Shown: positions 7,177 to 15,359 of the stretch, one piece after another
Numbering within the stretch: the stretch's first letter is position 1
How the letters are laid out: each line of letters starts with the position of its first letter
From: Leifsonia sp. CL147
GTDB lineage: Bacteria > Actinomycetota > Actinomycetes > Actinomycetales > Microbacteriaceae
Direction: 5' to 3'
Assembly (NCBI RefSeq): GCF_900114565.1
Contig: NZ_FOTM01000024.1
Location: 1-59,326 of the forward strand
DNA length: 59,326 bases
Position numbers and translations under genes: made by a program
The notes under the pieces: model-generated
What the model saw: the letters and a program-made list of their open reading frames with translations, nothing else
Databases searched by the model: none
Told to the model about the DNA's origin: nothing

Positions 7177-7818
7177 TCAGGCGGGCAGCATCCCGATCGC
7201 CCAAGCGGCGAATCCGACAAGCACAAGCACACCGGCACATGTGAGCAGTAACCAGAGCAGGCCGAGAAGATACTCGCCACCCGCTCTGAGAAGTCCGTCC
7301 GTTGTGCGTGGCCCGACCAGTCGGTCGACCCTGGATCGGCCTCCGACGGAGAACAGCCCTGCCAGCACCAGGAGCCGACACCGGCGATCGACCACGAACG
7401 CTCCGTAGGTCGTTCCCGATCGTCCGAGGACCCGGAAGCGGATGATGAGGGCACGCGGCAGCCGGATCCGGCGACGACCGATGACGGTTTGGGCGACCAA
7501 TTCGTCGCCGTCCCGCCACGACGATTGCGGGGATGCCGCGAGCCCGCAGATCCACTGACCGAAGAGCGCGGTGAAGAGAAGGAGTCCAAGAGTGACGTTG
7601 GGGAGCCAATTTCTCGGGGACCCCGTCGGATCCCATCCCTGTGCTGTCCACCATGGATGAGTCAGCCAGCTCGTGACGACCGCCGCGATGGTGACGACGA
7701 CGAGTGCCCGCCCGGCCCGGATCCCGGCGATGGTCCATCCGGGCAGGGGTGGACGGCCGAGGGAGGTTGCAGCGTCCGACGCCGGCAACTCCGAGTGGTG
7801 AGGGTCTGTCTTCTCCAT
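7177..7818 (-). CDS. Membrane protein with possible PH-like middle domain
   Basis: A 213-residue protein with hydrophobic segments near the N-terminus (VVVTIAAVVTSW), the middle (NVTLGLLLFTALFGQW) and the C-terminus (LLGLLWLLLTCAGVLVLVG). The part between the last two is basic and strand-rich (VIGRRRIRLPRALIIRFRV), resembling a bacterial PH-like domain. The ATG at 7818 is chosen over one 11 codons upstream, but neither has a strong ribosome site. Function unknown. Confidence 0.55.
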   Translation of the reverse strand: MEKTDPHHSELPASDAATSLGRPPLPGWTIAGIRAGRALVVVTIAAVVTSWLTHPWWTAQGWDPTGSPRNWLPNVTLGLLLFTALFGQWICGLAASPQSSWRDGDELVAQTVIGRRRIRLPRALIIRFRVLGRSGTTYGAFVVDRRCRLLVLAGLFSVGGRSRVDRLVGPRTTDGLLRAGGEYLLGLLWLLLTCAGVLVLVGFAAWAIGMLPA

Positions 7819-7918
7819 TGCAACGTCGATCTTGGCAGATGGACAAGCCACCCTCTCCGCGCGGCCCGGAGCGGAACGGGTAGTCTATGGATTTGATCCG
7901 CCACCCGGGAGGTGACTC

Positions 7919-9067
7919 ATCCGTAATCGAGAACTGGACGCGCTTCGCGGCCTGGCCGCAGTGTCGGTTCTGCTTTATCACGTGTTCGCGCTCAATTGGT
8001 CGACTCTGCAAGACGGCGTCTACCTCAAGCCCGCCGCGAATCCGCTCGCCAACCTCCTGATCTTCTCGCCGCTCCACGTCGTGTGGCTCGGCGCTGAGGC
8101 CGTCTTCTTGTTCTTCGTTCTGTCCGGATTCGTCCTGGTGAAGGCGGCGACACGTCCCGAGTTCTCGTGGCCGGCGTACTACCCGAGCCGGATCGTTCGG
8201 TTGTACGGTCCCGTGCTCGGCGCGATTGTGCTCGCGTGGCTGGGCTACGTCCTTCTTCCGCACACGGTGCAGCCTGGTGCTTCACCACAGATCGCCGGCT
8301 TGCCGACCACCTACTCGCTGACAGACATCCTTCACGACGCCACCCTCCTCGGCGGAACCAGCAACGCCATCGGCACGCTGTGGTCCTTGCAGTGGGAGGT
8401 CGTGTTCTCGCTCGCTCTGCCGGCCTACCTGCTCCTGGTCCGGCGGTACCCGATCCCCGCATCCATCATCGCGCTGGCCGTCTGCTTGCTCGGGTGGGCC
8501 AACGGCGACCTCGCGACCAGCTACCTGCCGATGTTCTTCTTCGGGGCGCTCCTCGCGCAGTACTGGGACCGGGTCACACGGGCGTTTCGCTTCCTCACGA
8601 GCGGTCGCTGGTATGCGCATCCGGCCGGCGTGGTCTTGACGGTCCTCGCTGTCACGGCGATGACGTCCTACTTCGTCCTCGGCCGGTCGTTGGAGCATCA
8701 CGGTATCCCTGCCCGGGTCGCCACGATACCGATTGTGCTGGTGGGCATCGTGCTCCTGGTCGTCCTGGGGACCCAATGGCGACCGCTGAGTCGCCTCCTC
8801 ACGACGCGGGTGCTGCTCTTCCTCGGGACGATCTCCTTCAGCCTGTATCTCGTCCACCGGCCCATCATGATCGCCGTCGCATTCCTCATGGGGACGGGAC
8901 TCGTCCCTGCCGTGGTGACCGCCGTCGTCGCCATCGCCGTTGCGACGGGCTTCTACTTCGCAGCCGAGCGGCCCATCCACCGGCTGTCGCAACGCATCGC
9001 ACGCTCGGTGCGCGCCGGTGAGGCTGTCCCGGCCCGCGAGCGCGCCCTCGTCGACGCGAAGGAATAG
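7919..9067 (+). CDS. Acyltransferase-3 family membrane protein, apparent ATC start
   Basis: An integral membrane acyltransferase of the OafA/acyltransferase-3 family, which moves acyl groups onto sugars of cell-surface polymers. The family N-terminus is present as RNRELDALRGLAAVSVLLYH, but its codons lie upstream of the first usual start (GTG at 7961), which would cut the motif in half. In frame, a stop occurs at 7913-7915 and no ATG, GTG or TTG follows before the motif. ATC at 7919-7921 has GGGAGGTGA ideally placed in front of it, so I start the gene there. About ten membrane helices follow, and the later family block FLGTISFSLYLVHRP is intact. A base error at 7921 (true ATG) is the main alternative. 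Confidence 0.8.
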   Translation: MRNRELDALRGLAAVSVLLYHVFALNWSTLQDGVYLKPAANPLANLLIFSPLHVVWLGAEAVFLFFVLSGFVLVKAATRPEFSWPAYYPSRIVRLYGPVLGAIVLAWLGYVLLPHTVQPGASPQIAGLPTTYSLTDILHDATLLGGTSNAIGTLWSLQWEVVFSLALPAYLLLVRRYPIPASIIALAVCLLGWANGDLATSYLPMFFFGALLAQYWDRVTRAFRFLTSGRWYAHPAGVVLTVLAVTAMTSYFVLGRSLEHHGIPARVATIPIVLVGIVLLVVLGTQWRPLSRLLTTRVLLFLGTISFSLYLVHRPIMIAVAFLMGTGLVPAVVTAVVAIAVATGFYFAAERPIHRLSQRIARSVRAGEAVPARERALVDAKE

Positions 9068-9131
9068 CCCGCGCTTCGCAGAGCAGGCAGGAATTCGCGC
9101 GAGGGGAACGGGCCCGCGATCGGTCCTGAGC

Positions 9132-9467
9132 TCAGGCCTCCGCGGAGGCCGGCGTGCGGCCGCGGCCGCGCTTGCGGACCTCGCGCAGCACGATCTGCTC
9201 CGGGCAGACCGTGGAGAGGAAGTCGCCGACGGAGAGCGCGAGCCGATCCGTGACGAGGGAGTAGAGGATGCGGTTCCCGTCGCGGCGCTCGGCGACGAGG
9301 CCCGCCTGGCGGAGCACGCCGAGGTGGCGCGAGATGGTCGGACCGGTGGCGCTGAAGCGCGCGGCGATCTCGCCGGCGGGGAGTTCGCCGTCCTTCAGGT
9401 CTTGCAGGATCTGACGCCGGGTCGGGTGGGCGAGAGCGGCGAAGATCTCGGTCGCGCTGTCGGTCAT
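9132..9467 (-). CDS. ArsR-family transcriptional repressor
   Basis: A 111-residue winged-helix protein. ALAHPTRRQILQDLKDGELP and the recognition helix in SATGPTISRHLGVLRQAGLV are typical of ArsR regulators, close to the SdpR subgroup. The metal-binding ELCVCDL motif of true ArsR/SmtB sensors is absent, so the signal is probably not a metal. It is transcribed away from the SDR gene at 9534, and two overlapping palindromes lie between them. It likely represses itself and the neighbour. Confidence 0.88.
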   Translation of the reverse strand: MTDSATEIFAALAHPTRRQILQDLKDGELPAGEIAARFSATGPTISRHLGVLRQAGLVAERRDGNRILYSLVTDRLALSVGDFLSTVCPEQIVLREVRKRGRGRTPASAEA

Positions 9468-9480
9468 GGTTGCAATATAG

Positions 9481-9509
9481 CACTATAGCTAGATAGTGTT
9501 TAGCTATCT
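9481..9509. promoter_or_regulatory. Overlapping palindromes, probable ArsR operator
   Basis: CACTAT-N6-ATAGTG (9481-9498) and AGATAG-N7-CTATCT (9491-9509) overlap in an AT-rich spot between the divergent ArsR and SDR starts. Spacing and symmetry fit binding of winged-helix dimers that would cover both promoters. Confidence 0.65.
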
Positions 9510-9533
9510 TGCTCATAAGCGAAGGAGTGCAAC

Positions 9534-10439
9534 GTGCGTATAGCCATCACCGGGGGTACCGGATTCGTCGGGCGACACCTCGCTCAGAGCCTCGACGCGG
9601 CGGAAACGGTCGTGGTGTCCCGGCGTACCGGCGTGCGGATCGACGACGTGGATGCGCTCGCAGCGGCCTTCGCGGGCTGCGATGCGGTCGCTCACTGCGC
9701 GGGCATCAATCGGGAGATCGGCGACCAGACGTTCCAGAGTGTGCACGTCGACGGGACGCGCGCGGTCGTCGAGGCGGCACGGCGGGCAGGGGTGAAGCGG
9801 ATCGTCATGGTCAGCTTCCTTCGGGCGCGGCCCGACTGCGGATCGCCCTACCACGAGACCAAGTGGGCCGCGGAGGAGCTGATCCGGAACTCGGGACTGG
9901 ATCACACAATCCTCAAGTTCGGCATGATCTACGGTCCGGGCGACCATATGGTCGACCACGTGACCCGGGCCGTGCGGACGCTGCCCGTCTTCGGAACGGT
10001 CGGGTTTCATGAGCGGACGGTTCGCCCGACGCCGGTCGAGGATGCGGTCGACGTGCTGCGCGCCGCCCTGGAGGGTCGCATCCCGGAGCCGACGGTCGCC
10101 GTCATGGGGGCCGACGAGCTGACACTCGGCGAGGCTGTGAGGCAGATCGCTCGGGTGGCCGGACGCCGGCCGGTGTTCCTTCCGATCCCGGTCTGGACGA
10201 TCCAGGCGCTCGCCCAGCTGACGGAGTGGACGATGGTGGTCCCGCTCGTGGCGAAGGCGCAGGCCCGCATGCTGGCGGAGGGCGTCAGCGAAGCTGCACC
10301 GCCCGCCCCCGAGCTTCCCGCGGACCTCCGCCCATCGCGGGCGTTCGACGACGAGCGGATCCGCGCGGCGCTGCCCGTCGGAGGGTTCGGTCTCGGCGAC
10401 CTGCGTGCTGCGCGGTGGTGGACCGCGCGGCGAGCGTAG
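9534..10439 (+). CDS. NAD(P)-binding atypical SDR (NmrA/epimerase-like)
   Basis: A 301-residue Rossmann protein with the nucleotide motif GGTGFVG at residues 7-13 and the extended-SDR layout. The catalytic-type YHETKWAAEEL segment (Y-x3-K) is present. A C-terminal domain with PTPVEDAVDVLRAAL and 'TLGEAVRQIARVAGRRP' resembles NDUFA9/NmrA-like reductases or sensors. The GTG at 9534 has GAAGGAG upstream. It is divergent from the ArsR gene and probably repressed by it, as often seen for ArsR-SDR pairs in actinobacteria. The substrate is unknown. Confidence 0.82.
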   Translation: MRIAITGGTGFVGRHLAQSLDAAETVVVSRRTGVRIDDVDALAAAFAGCDAVAHCAGINREIGDQTFQSVHVDGTRAVVEAARRAGVKRIVMVSFLRARPDCGSPYHETKWAAEELIRNSGLDHTILKFGMIYGPGDHMVDHVTRAVRTLPVFGTVGFHERTVRPTPVEDAVDVLRAALEGRIPEPTVAVMGADELTLGEAVRQIARVAGRRPVFLPIPVWTIQALAQLTEWTMVVPLVAKAQARMLAEGVSEAAPPAPELPADLRPSRAFDDERIRAALPVGGFGLGDLRAARWWTARRA

Positions 10440-10530
10440 GCCGCGGCGCGGCCGCAGGGCCTCGGGTCGCCGCGCCGCCGCGCCGCCGGGCCGCCGTGGC
10501 GCCGCGCCGCCCGCCTCGAGCCTCGGGCCC

Positions 10531-10594
10531 CGCCCAAGTGCTCGTTGTTGCGCGGTCGCACGGCGTGTCGACTGCAACAACGAGCACTTCGGCG
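10531..10594. repeat. 64-bp hairpin repeat, copy A
   Basis: The 16-base arms AAGTGCTCGTTGTTGC (10536-10551) and GCAACAACGAGCACTT (10574-10589) are perfect complements, extended outward by CGCC/GGCG. The loop contains GGCGTGTCG. The same 64-bp design occurs four more times at 31462-31970. It lies between two convergent genes, followed by a long G-rich tract (10590-10672), and may act as a terminator for both. Confidence 0.8.
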
Positions 10595-10672
10595 GGAAGG
10601 GGACGGGGGCGGGACGGAAGGGGAGGGACGGGACGGGCCGGGCGGGACGGGCCGGCCGGGACGGGGCCGCAG

Positions 10673-11515
10673 CTAGCGGTCTCGGGCCAGGACGGAGAAG
10701 TCGCTCTCGCCGAGGCCGGCGTCGATGGCGCGGTGCAGCTCGGCGGCGACGAGCGCGGCCGCGGGGAGCGGACTATCGGCCGTTGCGAGGATCAGGCGCA
10801 GGTCCTTGGCCAGGAGGGCGGCCGAGAACTGGGTGTCGCCGAAGTCGCCGGAGGCGATCACGGGACCTTTCATCCCGGCGATGGAGGCGATCGTCGTGAG
10901 CGGGAGCACCGAGAGCACCTCGTCGGCGGAGAGTCCTCCCGTCGTGCCGAGCCGGAGGGTCTCGCTGAGCGCTTCGGTCGAGATGGCGAGGGCCAGGTTG
11001 GCGACGAGCTTCGCCACGGCGGCCTGTGCGGGGGAGTCGAAGGTGAGTAGCTTGTCGGGGTCGGCCCAGAGGATAACGACATTGCGTGCCTCGCGCACGG
11101 CATCCTTCCGGCCGCCGATCAGCACCGCCAGGCGGCCGGCGCGGGCGGGAGCGAGGGAGCCGATCACCGGGGAGTGGACGTAGCGCACCCCGGTCGAGGA
11201 CGCCCAGGCGTCGAATTCGGCGGCGTCCGAGGGCGCCACCGTCGTGAGGTCGATCCAGAGGGCGCCCGGGGGAATCGGGAGGGACGGCTGGACGATCGTC
11301 TCGCGGACCGCCTCCGGACCGAACAGCACGCTGACCACGACCTCCGCCCCCTCGACGGCCTCCGCGGCGGTTGCGGCGATCCGGGCTCCGCGCCGGCCGA
11401 CGGCCTCGGTCGGGCCCGGGGAGCGGTTCCAGGCGGTGACGCGATGGCCCGCGTCGATCAGGTGGGGGACCAGCTCGCGACCCATGCGTCCGAGCCCGAG
11501 GAAGGCGATGTCCAT
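10673..11515 (-). CDS. NAD(P)-dependent beta-hydroxyacid dehydrogenase family protein
   Basis: A 280-residue protein of the 3-hydroxyisobutyrate dehydrogenase family. The N-terminal Rossmann motif is GLGRMG (residues 7-12). The substrate-binding block is altered (SPVIGSLAPARAGRLAVLIGG against the usual DAPVSGG...A..G.L). The catalytic lysine position is in AAVAKLVANLAL, and the C-terminal LLAKDLRL helix is typical. The ATG at 11515 gives the normal N-terminus. The gene sits alone, convergent with the SDR gene across the hairpin repeat. The substrate is not predictable; glyoxylate/succinic-semialdehyde reductase or imine-reductase-like activity is possible. Confidence 0.85.
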   Translation of the reverse strand: MDIAFLGLGRMGRELVPHLIDAGHRVTAWNRSPGPTEAVGRRGARIAATAAEAVEGAEVVVSVLFGPEAVRETIVQPSLPIPPGALWIDLTTVAPSDAAEFDAWASSTGVRYVHSPVIGSLAPARAGRLAVLIGGRKDAVREARNVVILWADPDKLLTFDSPAQAAVAKLVANLALAISTEALSETLRLGTTGGLSADEVLSVLPLTTIASIAGMKGPVIASGDFGDTQFSAALLAKDLRLILATADSPLPAAALVAAELHRAIDAGLGESDFSVLARDR

Positions 11516-11564
11516 GCACCCCACTGTGCGCCTCGCACCGAGCGGGAGGAAGGGGGGCGGGGGA

Positions 11565-12803
11565 TCAGCCCGCCGCCGGCCCGCCCGCCGCCGCGTCGCG
11601 GCGACGGAGCAGGAACGCCCGCTCCGGCTCGCTGCCGCAGAGGGAGGCGGCAACCCCGTACTCGTCCGCTGCCTCCTCGCCGCGTCCCGCCTGCAGCAGA
11701 AGTCCCGCCCGGATACCGTGCAGCAGGTAGAAGCCTTCCAGCTCCTCGCGCAGTGGCTCGATCGCCGCGAGTCCCGCCTCCGGCCCATCGACCTCGGCGA
11801 CCGCGACCGCTCGGTTCAGCGCCACGACGGGCGTGGGGGAGGCGCGCAGCAGCTGGTCGTAGAGGGCGACGATCTGCTGCCAGTCCGTTTCCTCAGCGGT
11901 TGGGGAGTCATCGTGCACTGCCTGGATGGCGGCCTGCAGCTGGAACGGACCGGGCCGTCCCCGCAGCAGGCACGCGCGTACGAGAGCATGGCCCTCGGCG
12001 ATCAGCTCGGTGTTCCAGAGGGCCCGGTCCTGCTCGGGGAGCGGGATCAGGGCACCGGCGGCATCCACGCGGGCGGCCCGCCGCGCATCCACCAGCAGCA
12101 GCAGCGCCAGGAGGCCGATCACCTCCTCCTCGTCCGGAAGGAGGGAGCGGAGCGCCCGCGCCAGCCGGATCGCCTCGTCGCACAGCTCCTCGCGCATGAG
12201 CCGGTCGCCCGCGCTCGCCGCATATCCTTCGCTGAACACGAGGTACAGCACCGAGAGCACCGAGCCCAGCCGGGCCGGCAGATCGCGACTCGACGGGATG
12301 CGGTACGGGATGCGCGCATCGCGGATCTTCGCCTTCGCCCGCGAGATGCGCTGGGCCATGGTCGGCTCGGGGACGAGGAACGCACGGGCGACCTCGGCGG
12401 TGGTGAGGCCGCCGAGGAGCCGCAGCGTCAGCGCGACGCGCGCCTCGGGTGACAGCGCCGGGTGGCAGCAGGTGAAGATGAGGCGCAGGCGGTCGTCCGG
12501 GATGTCGTCCGACGACGACTCCGGCGGCTCGGCCGTGAGCTGACGCACGAGCTCCGCCTCCGCCTCCTTGCCGCGGCCGACCGTCTCGCGCCGTAGGCGG
12601 TCGATGGCACGGCGGCGTGCGGTGGTGATGATCCATCCGGCCGGCGCCGGCACTCCGTCGCGCGGCCAGCGCTCGACCGCGACGGCGAACGCCTCCTGCA
12701 CCGCGTCCTCCGCGCGGTCGAGGTCGCCGAGGCTCCGGTACAGCACGGAGACGGCACGGCCGTACTGCTCCCGGAACTCTCGCGCGACGGCGGCCTCGTC
12801 CAT
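11565..12803 (-). CDS. ECF sigma factor with C-terminal extension (ECF42 type)
   Basis: A 412-residue sigma factor. Residues 1 to about 170 hold sigma region 2 (LGDLDRAEDAVQEAFAVAVERWP) and region 4 (LTTAEVARAFLVPEPTMAQRISRAKAKI). The long C-terminal part, with FSEGYAASAGDRLMREELCDEAIRLARAL and a helical 'VALNRAVAVAEVDGPEAGLAAI' block, is the DUF6596/TPR-like extension of ECF42 sigma factors. These have no membrane anti-sigma factor and pair with DGPF (YciI-like) proteins, exactly as here: the partner gene ends 17 bp upstream. The ATG at 12803 gives the usual N-terminus. The family is thought to sense conditions through the extension. Confidence 0.9.
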   Translation of the reverse strand: MDEAAVAREFREQYGRAVSVLYRSLGDLDRAEDAVQEAFAVAVERWPRDGVPAPAGWIITTARRRAIDRLRRETVGRGKEAEAELVRQLTAEPPESSSDDIPDDRLRLIFTCCHPALSPEARVALTLRLLGGLTTAEVARAFLVPEPTMAQRISRAKAKIRDARIPYRIPSSRDLPARLGSVLSVLYLVFSEGYAASAGDRLMREELCDEAIRLARALRSLLPDEEEVIGLLALLLLVDARRAARVDAAGALIPLPEQDRALWNTELIAEGHALVRACLLRGRPGPFQLQAAIQAVHDDSPTAEETDWQQIVALYDQLLRASPTPVVALNRAVAVAEVDGPEAGLAAIEPLREELEGFYLLHGIRAGLLLQAGRGEEAADEYGVAASLCGSEPERAFLLRRRDAAAGGPAAG

Positions 12804-12820
12804 GCGGCTGTCGGTGTCCG

Positions 12821-13162
12821 TCAGCCCGCGAACGGACGCACTTCGATGGGCAGGGTCGTGGCGAGCGCGACCCGGCGCCCCCACTCGAGCGCCGCATCCA
12901 GGTCGGGCACGTCGACGATCGTGAAGCCGCCGAGGTGCTCCTTGCCCTCGGCGAACGGACCGTCGGTGAGCAGGACCTCCCCGTGCGCAGGCCGGAGCAC
13001 CGTCGCGGACGACGGCGGCATCAGCCCCTCCGAGAACACCCACACGCCGGCGGAGCGCATCTCGGCGTTCACGGCGTTCACGTCTCGTTCGATCCGGGAC
13101 ATCACCTCCGGCTCCGGGATGGGGCCGTCGGGCTGGTACACGCTGAGCAGGTACTGGGTCAT
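12821..13162 (-). CDS. DGPF/YciI-like protein, partner of ECF42 sigma factor
   Basis: A 113-residue YCII-fold protein with the diagnostic motif LLTDGPFAEGKEHLGGF and the C-terminal ALEWGRR helix. Its gene comes directly before the ECF42 sigma factor on the same strand, 17 bp apart, a pairing conserved across actinobacteria and proteobacteria. DGPF genes are typical targets or partners of ECF42 factors. No enzyme activity is established that I can name. Confidence 0.9.
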   Translation of the reverse strand: MTQYLLSVYQPDGPIPEPEVMSRIERDVNAVNAEMRSAGVWVFSEGLMPPSSATVLRPAHGEVLLTDGPFAEGKEHLGGFTIVDVPDLDAALEWGRRVALATTLPIEVRPFAG

Positions 13163-13234
13163 GATGGTGATCCTCTCCGGACGCCGGTCGGGGAAGTGGA
13201 TGGCGTTCTCGCCGTCTACACGAACGGCCTGACC

Positions 13235-14305
13235 CTAATTCGACACGTCGTGCTCCAGAAGCGCCACTCCGATCTTCGAGTCGGCCATCCCGTAGAAGAC
13301 CCAGTCGCGGCCGTCCACGGTCTCGATCGCCGTCGGAAAGACCACGTTCGGCACGATCCCGCTCCGCTCGTCCTCGGTCTCGGCCGCCAGCAGCGGCTCA
13401 CGCGTACGGTCGAGCACCCGCCACGGCTCGTCTGCGTCGAGGATCATCGCGCCTGCGGAGTAGTTGACGTTCTTCTGCTGGTCGACTCCCGGTTCCAGCC
13501 GGCCCGTGACGCCGTGGTGGAGCAGCAGCCAGCCTTCCGGTACGCGGCGGGGAGCAGGTCCCGCACCGATCTTGAGCTCCTCGAACGGGAACTCGGAACC
13601 GGCGAGGAACCGGTTCTGCCGCCAGCGGGTCAGCTCCCGGAGGTCGCTCTGCACAGCAGCGAGCGGGAGGAACGCGATCCAGATGCTCGGCCGCGTCTCT
13701 CCTCCTCCTGCGACGGCGGGTGGATGCTCGCCCTCCCCGGCCCGGATCCCGCCGAGGTCCCACACCGGCCGGTGCAACACGGCCAGGCTCGGGGTGCCGT
13801 CCGGCGCCCTGACCGGCTCGGGGAAGAAGACCGTGTCCTTGTTGTGGAACAGGCTCAGGTCCATCCCGAGCTCGTCGTCGTACTCGAACGAGACGGGCCC
13901 GAGCCTCCGCCAGGCGCGGAGGTCGTCCGAGACGGCGACCGCGGTGCGGGGGCCGAGGGGACCGTAGGACACGTACGTCATCACGTGCAGTCCGAGCGAC
14001 GGGATGAACGTGGTGCGCGGGTCCTCCACGCCGGCGTTCGTCCGCCCCCGCTCGAACGGCCGGTCGGGCTCGAGCACGACGCCCTGCCGCTCGACGGCGA
14101 CCGGCACGCCGGCCTCCAGCACCACCCGGGCGAGGCCCACGCGGGAGACGTTGCCCTCGGCCACCAGCCGGGGGAGCAGGTACAGCTCTCCGTCGGGGCC
14201 GCGGCCGGAGGCCGGATTGAGCACGCCCTCCGCTTCGAGCGGGTCGCCGGGGGCAGGCGTCATGATGACGCCCGCGCGCGAGAGCCGATACGGAAATGCG
14301 GTCAT
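13235..14305 (-). CDS. GH130-type glycoside phosphorylase/hydrolase (second of pair)
   Basis: A 356-residue five-bladed beta-propeller enzyme of the GH130 kind. Family blocks include NPASGRGPDGELYLLPRL, the 'AGVEDPRTTFI' strand with the catalytic-type Asp, and HHGVTGR near residue 270. GH130 enzymes mostly phosphorolyse or hydrolyse beta-mannosides; the exact linkage cannot be told from the sequence. The start overlaps the stop of the upstream paralogue as ATGA, so the two are co-translated. It is the last gene of the sugar cluster, next to an ABC importer, so it probably acts in the cytoplasm on imported oligosaccharides. Confidence 0.85.
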   Translation of the reverse strand: MTAFPYRLSRAGVIMTPAPGDPLEAEGVLNPASGRGPDGELYLLPRLVAEGNVSRVGLARVVLEAGVPVAVERQGVVLEPDRPFERGRTNAGVEDPRTTFIPSLGLHVMTYVSYGPLGPRTAVAVSDDLRAWRRLGPVSFEYDDELGMDLSLFHNKDTVFFPEPVRAPDGTPSLAVLHRPVWDLGGIRAGEGEHPPAVAGGGETRPSIWIAFLPLAAVQSDLRELTRWRQNRFLAGSEFPFEELKIGAGPAPRRVPEGWLLLHHGVTGRLEPGVDQQKNVNYSAGAMILDADEPWRVLDRTREPLLAAETEDERSGIVPNVVFPTAIETVDGRDWVFYGMADSKIGVALLEHDVSN

Positions 14306-15327
14306 GCGTCCACCTCCCGGTAGAAGTACAGTTCGCGGAGGCCGGCGGGCGCATCCCAGCCCTGCGCGTACGACCACCGACCGCCCAGCCTCTGGAGGCC
14401 GCCCCAGGCGAGCGAGCCTCCCCGGCTGAGCTCTCGCTGGGCGAACGGGTCGTCGAGACGGTAGAGCGCTTGGGCGGCGGCGAAATCGCCGTCCTCGTCC
14501 GCGTAGAAGAAGTCGAGCACGAGGCGGTCGTCCGCGACGACAGCGCAGGCGACCTCGAACAGGGAGCCGGCCAGCGGCGACAGGTCGAGGTACGGCTGCA
14601 CCTCGAACCGCCAGTCCAGGCCGTCCGAGGACCGTCCGATGGTGGGGCGGCCACCGCATCCCTCCGAGAGGAACATCAGGTAGTCGCCGCCGATCCGCAC
14701 CGCCCGGCCGTGCTCGTCGCGCGGGACGACGGCTCCCTTCGCCCAGTACTCGGAAACGTCGTGGGGAACCACGAGCCCACGCTTCTCCCAGTGCTCGAGG
14801 TCGTCGGAGACGGCGGACAGGATGTCCACCGCGATGGTGCCGTCCTCCCGGCGCCAGATGGCGTTGTAGAACAGGACGTAGCCGTCGTCGAGCGCGTAGA
14901 CCTTCGGATCCTCGCAGCCGAGCGTCTCGTTCGCCAAGGTGGGGTAGATCAGCGGATTGGCGGGGGAGTCGTGCCACTCGCCGTCGCGGCGCACGGCGTG
15001 GCCGATCCGGCTGGCCGTGGACTCCTTCCGCGGCGACGCGCGGTAGAAGAGGTGCAGCTCGTCGCCCCGCTCGATGACCGTCGGGTTGAAGATCGAGTCG
15101 CTCGTCCATCCCACCCCCGTCGGGTCGTCCCACTGACCCTCCAGACGGAAGGTGAGCTCGTCGTCGCGGACGAACGGTCCGATCGCCCAGCCGGGGCGCT
15201 CGCCGTAGTGCGCCGAGAACTGGTCGGTGGAGATGCGGTCGGTGAGGGCGTTCGTGTGCGCGAGCGCCTCGCGGTAGCTGGCCAGCAGAGCGTCGTGCTC
15301 GGCGGGCGCGGTGGGGAGCGTGTCCAT
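14302..15327 (-). CDS. GH130/GH43-like beta-propeller glycosidase (first of pair)
   Basis: A 341-residue beta-propeller protein. Segments such as SIFNPTVIERGDELHLFYRA, NETLGCEDPKVYALDDGYVLFYNA and YWAKGAVVPRDEHGRA resemble GH130 and related DUF377-type glycosidases, and the acidic residue in CEDPKV matches the position of the catalytic Asp. There is no signal peptide, so it is cytoplasmic. It lies 32 bp after the MalG-like permease and overlaps the next GH130 gene by 4 bp. It probably works with that enzyme on the same imported glycan. Confidence 0.78.
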   Translation of the reverse strand: MDTLPTAPAEHDALLASYREALAHTNALTDRISTDQFSAHYGERPGWAIGPFVRDDELTFRLEGQWDDPTGVGWTSDSIFNPTVIERGDELHLFYRASPRKESTASRIGHAVRRDGEWHDSPANPLIYPTLANETLGCEDPKVYALDDGYVLFYNAIWRREDGTIAVDILSAVSDDLEHWEKRGLVVPHDVSEYWAKGAVVPRDEHGRAVRIGGDYLMFLSEGCGGRPTIGRSSDGLDWRFEVQPYLDLSPLAGSLFEVACAVVADDRLVLDFFYADEDGDFAAAQALYRLDDPFAQRELSRGGSLAWGGLQRLGGRWSYAQGWDAPAGLRELYFYREVDA

Positions 15328-15359
15328 GGTTCCTTGGATGTTCGAGAAGCGGATGCGAC

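Noticed and set aside
7961-9067. GTG at 7961 as the acyltransferase start
   Set aside because: It would remove the conserved RELDALRGLAA motif and has no ribosome site in front.
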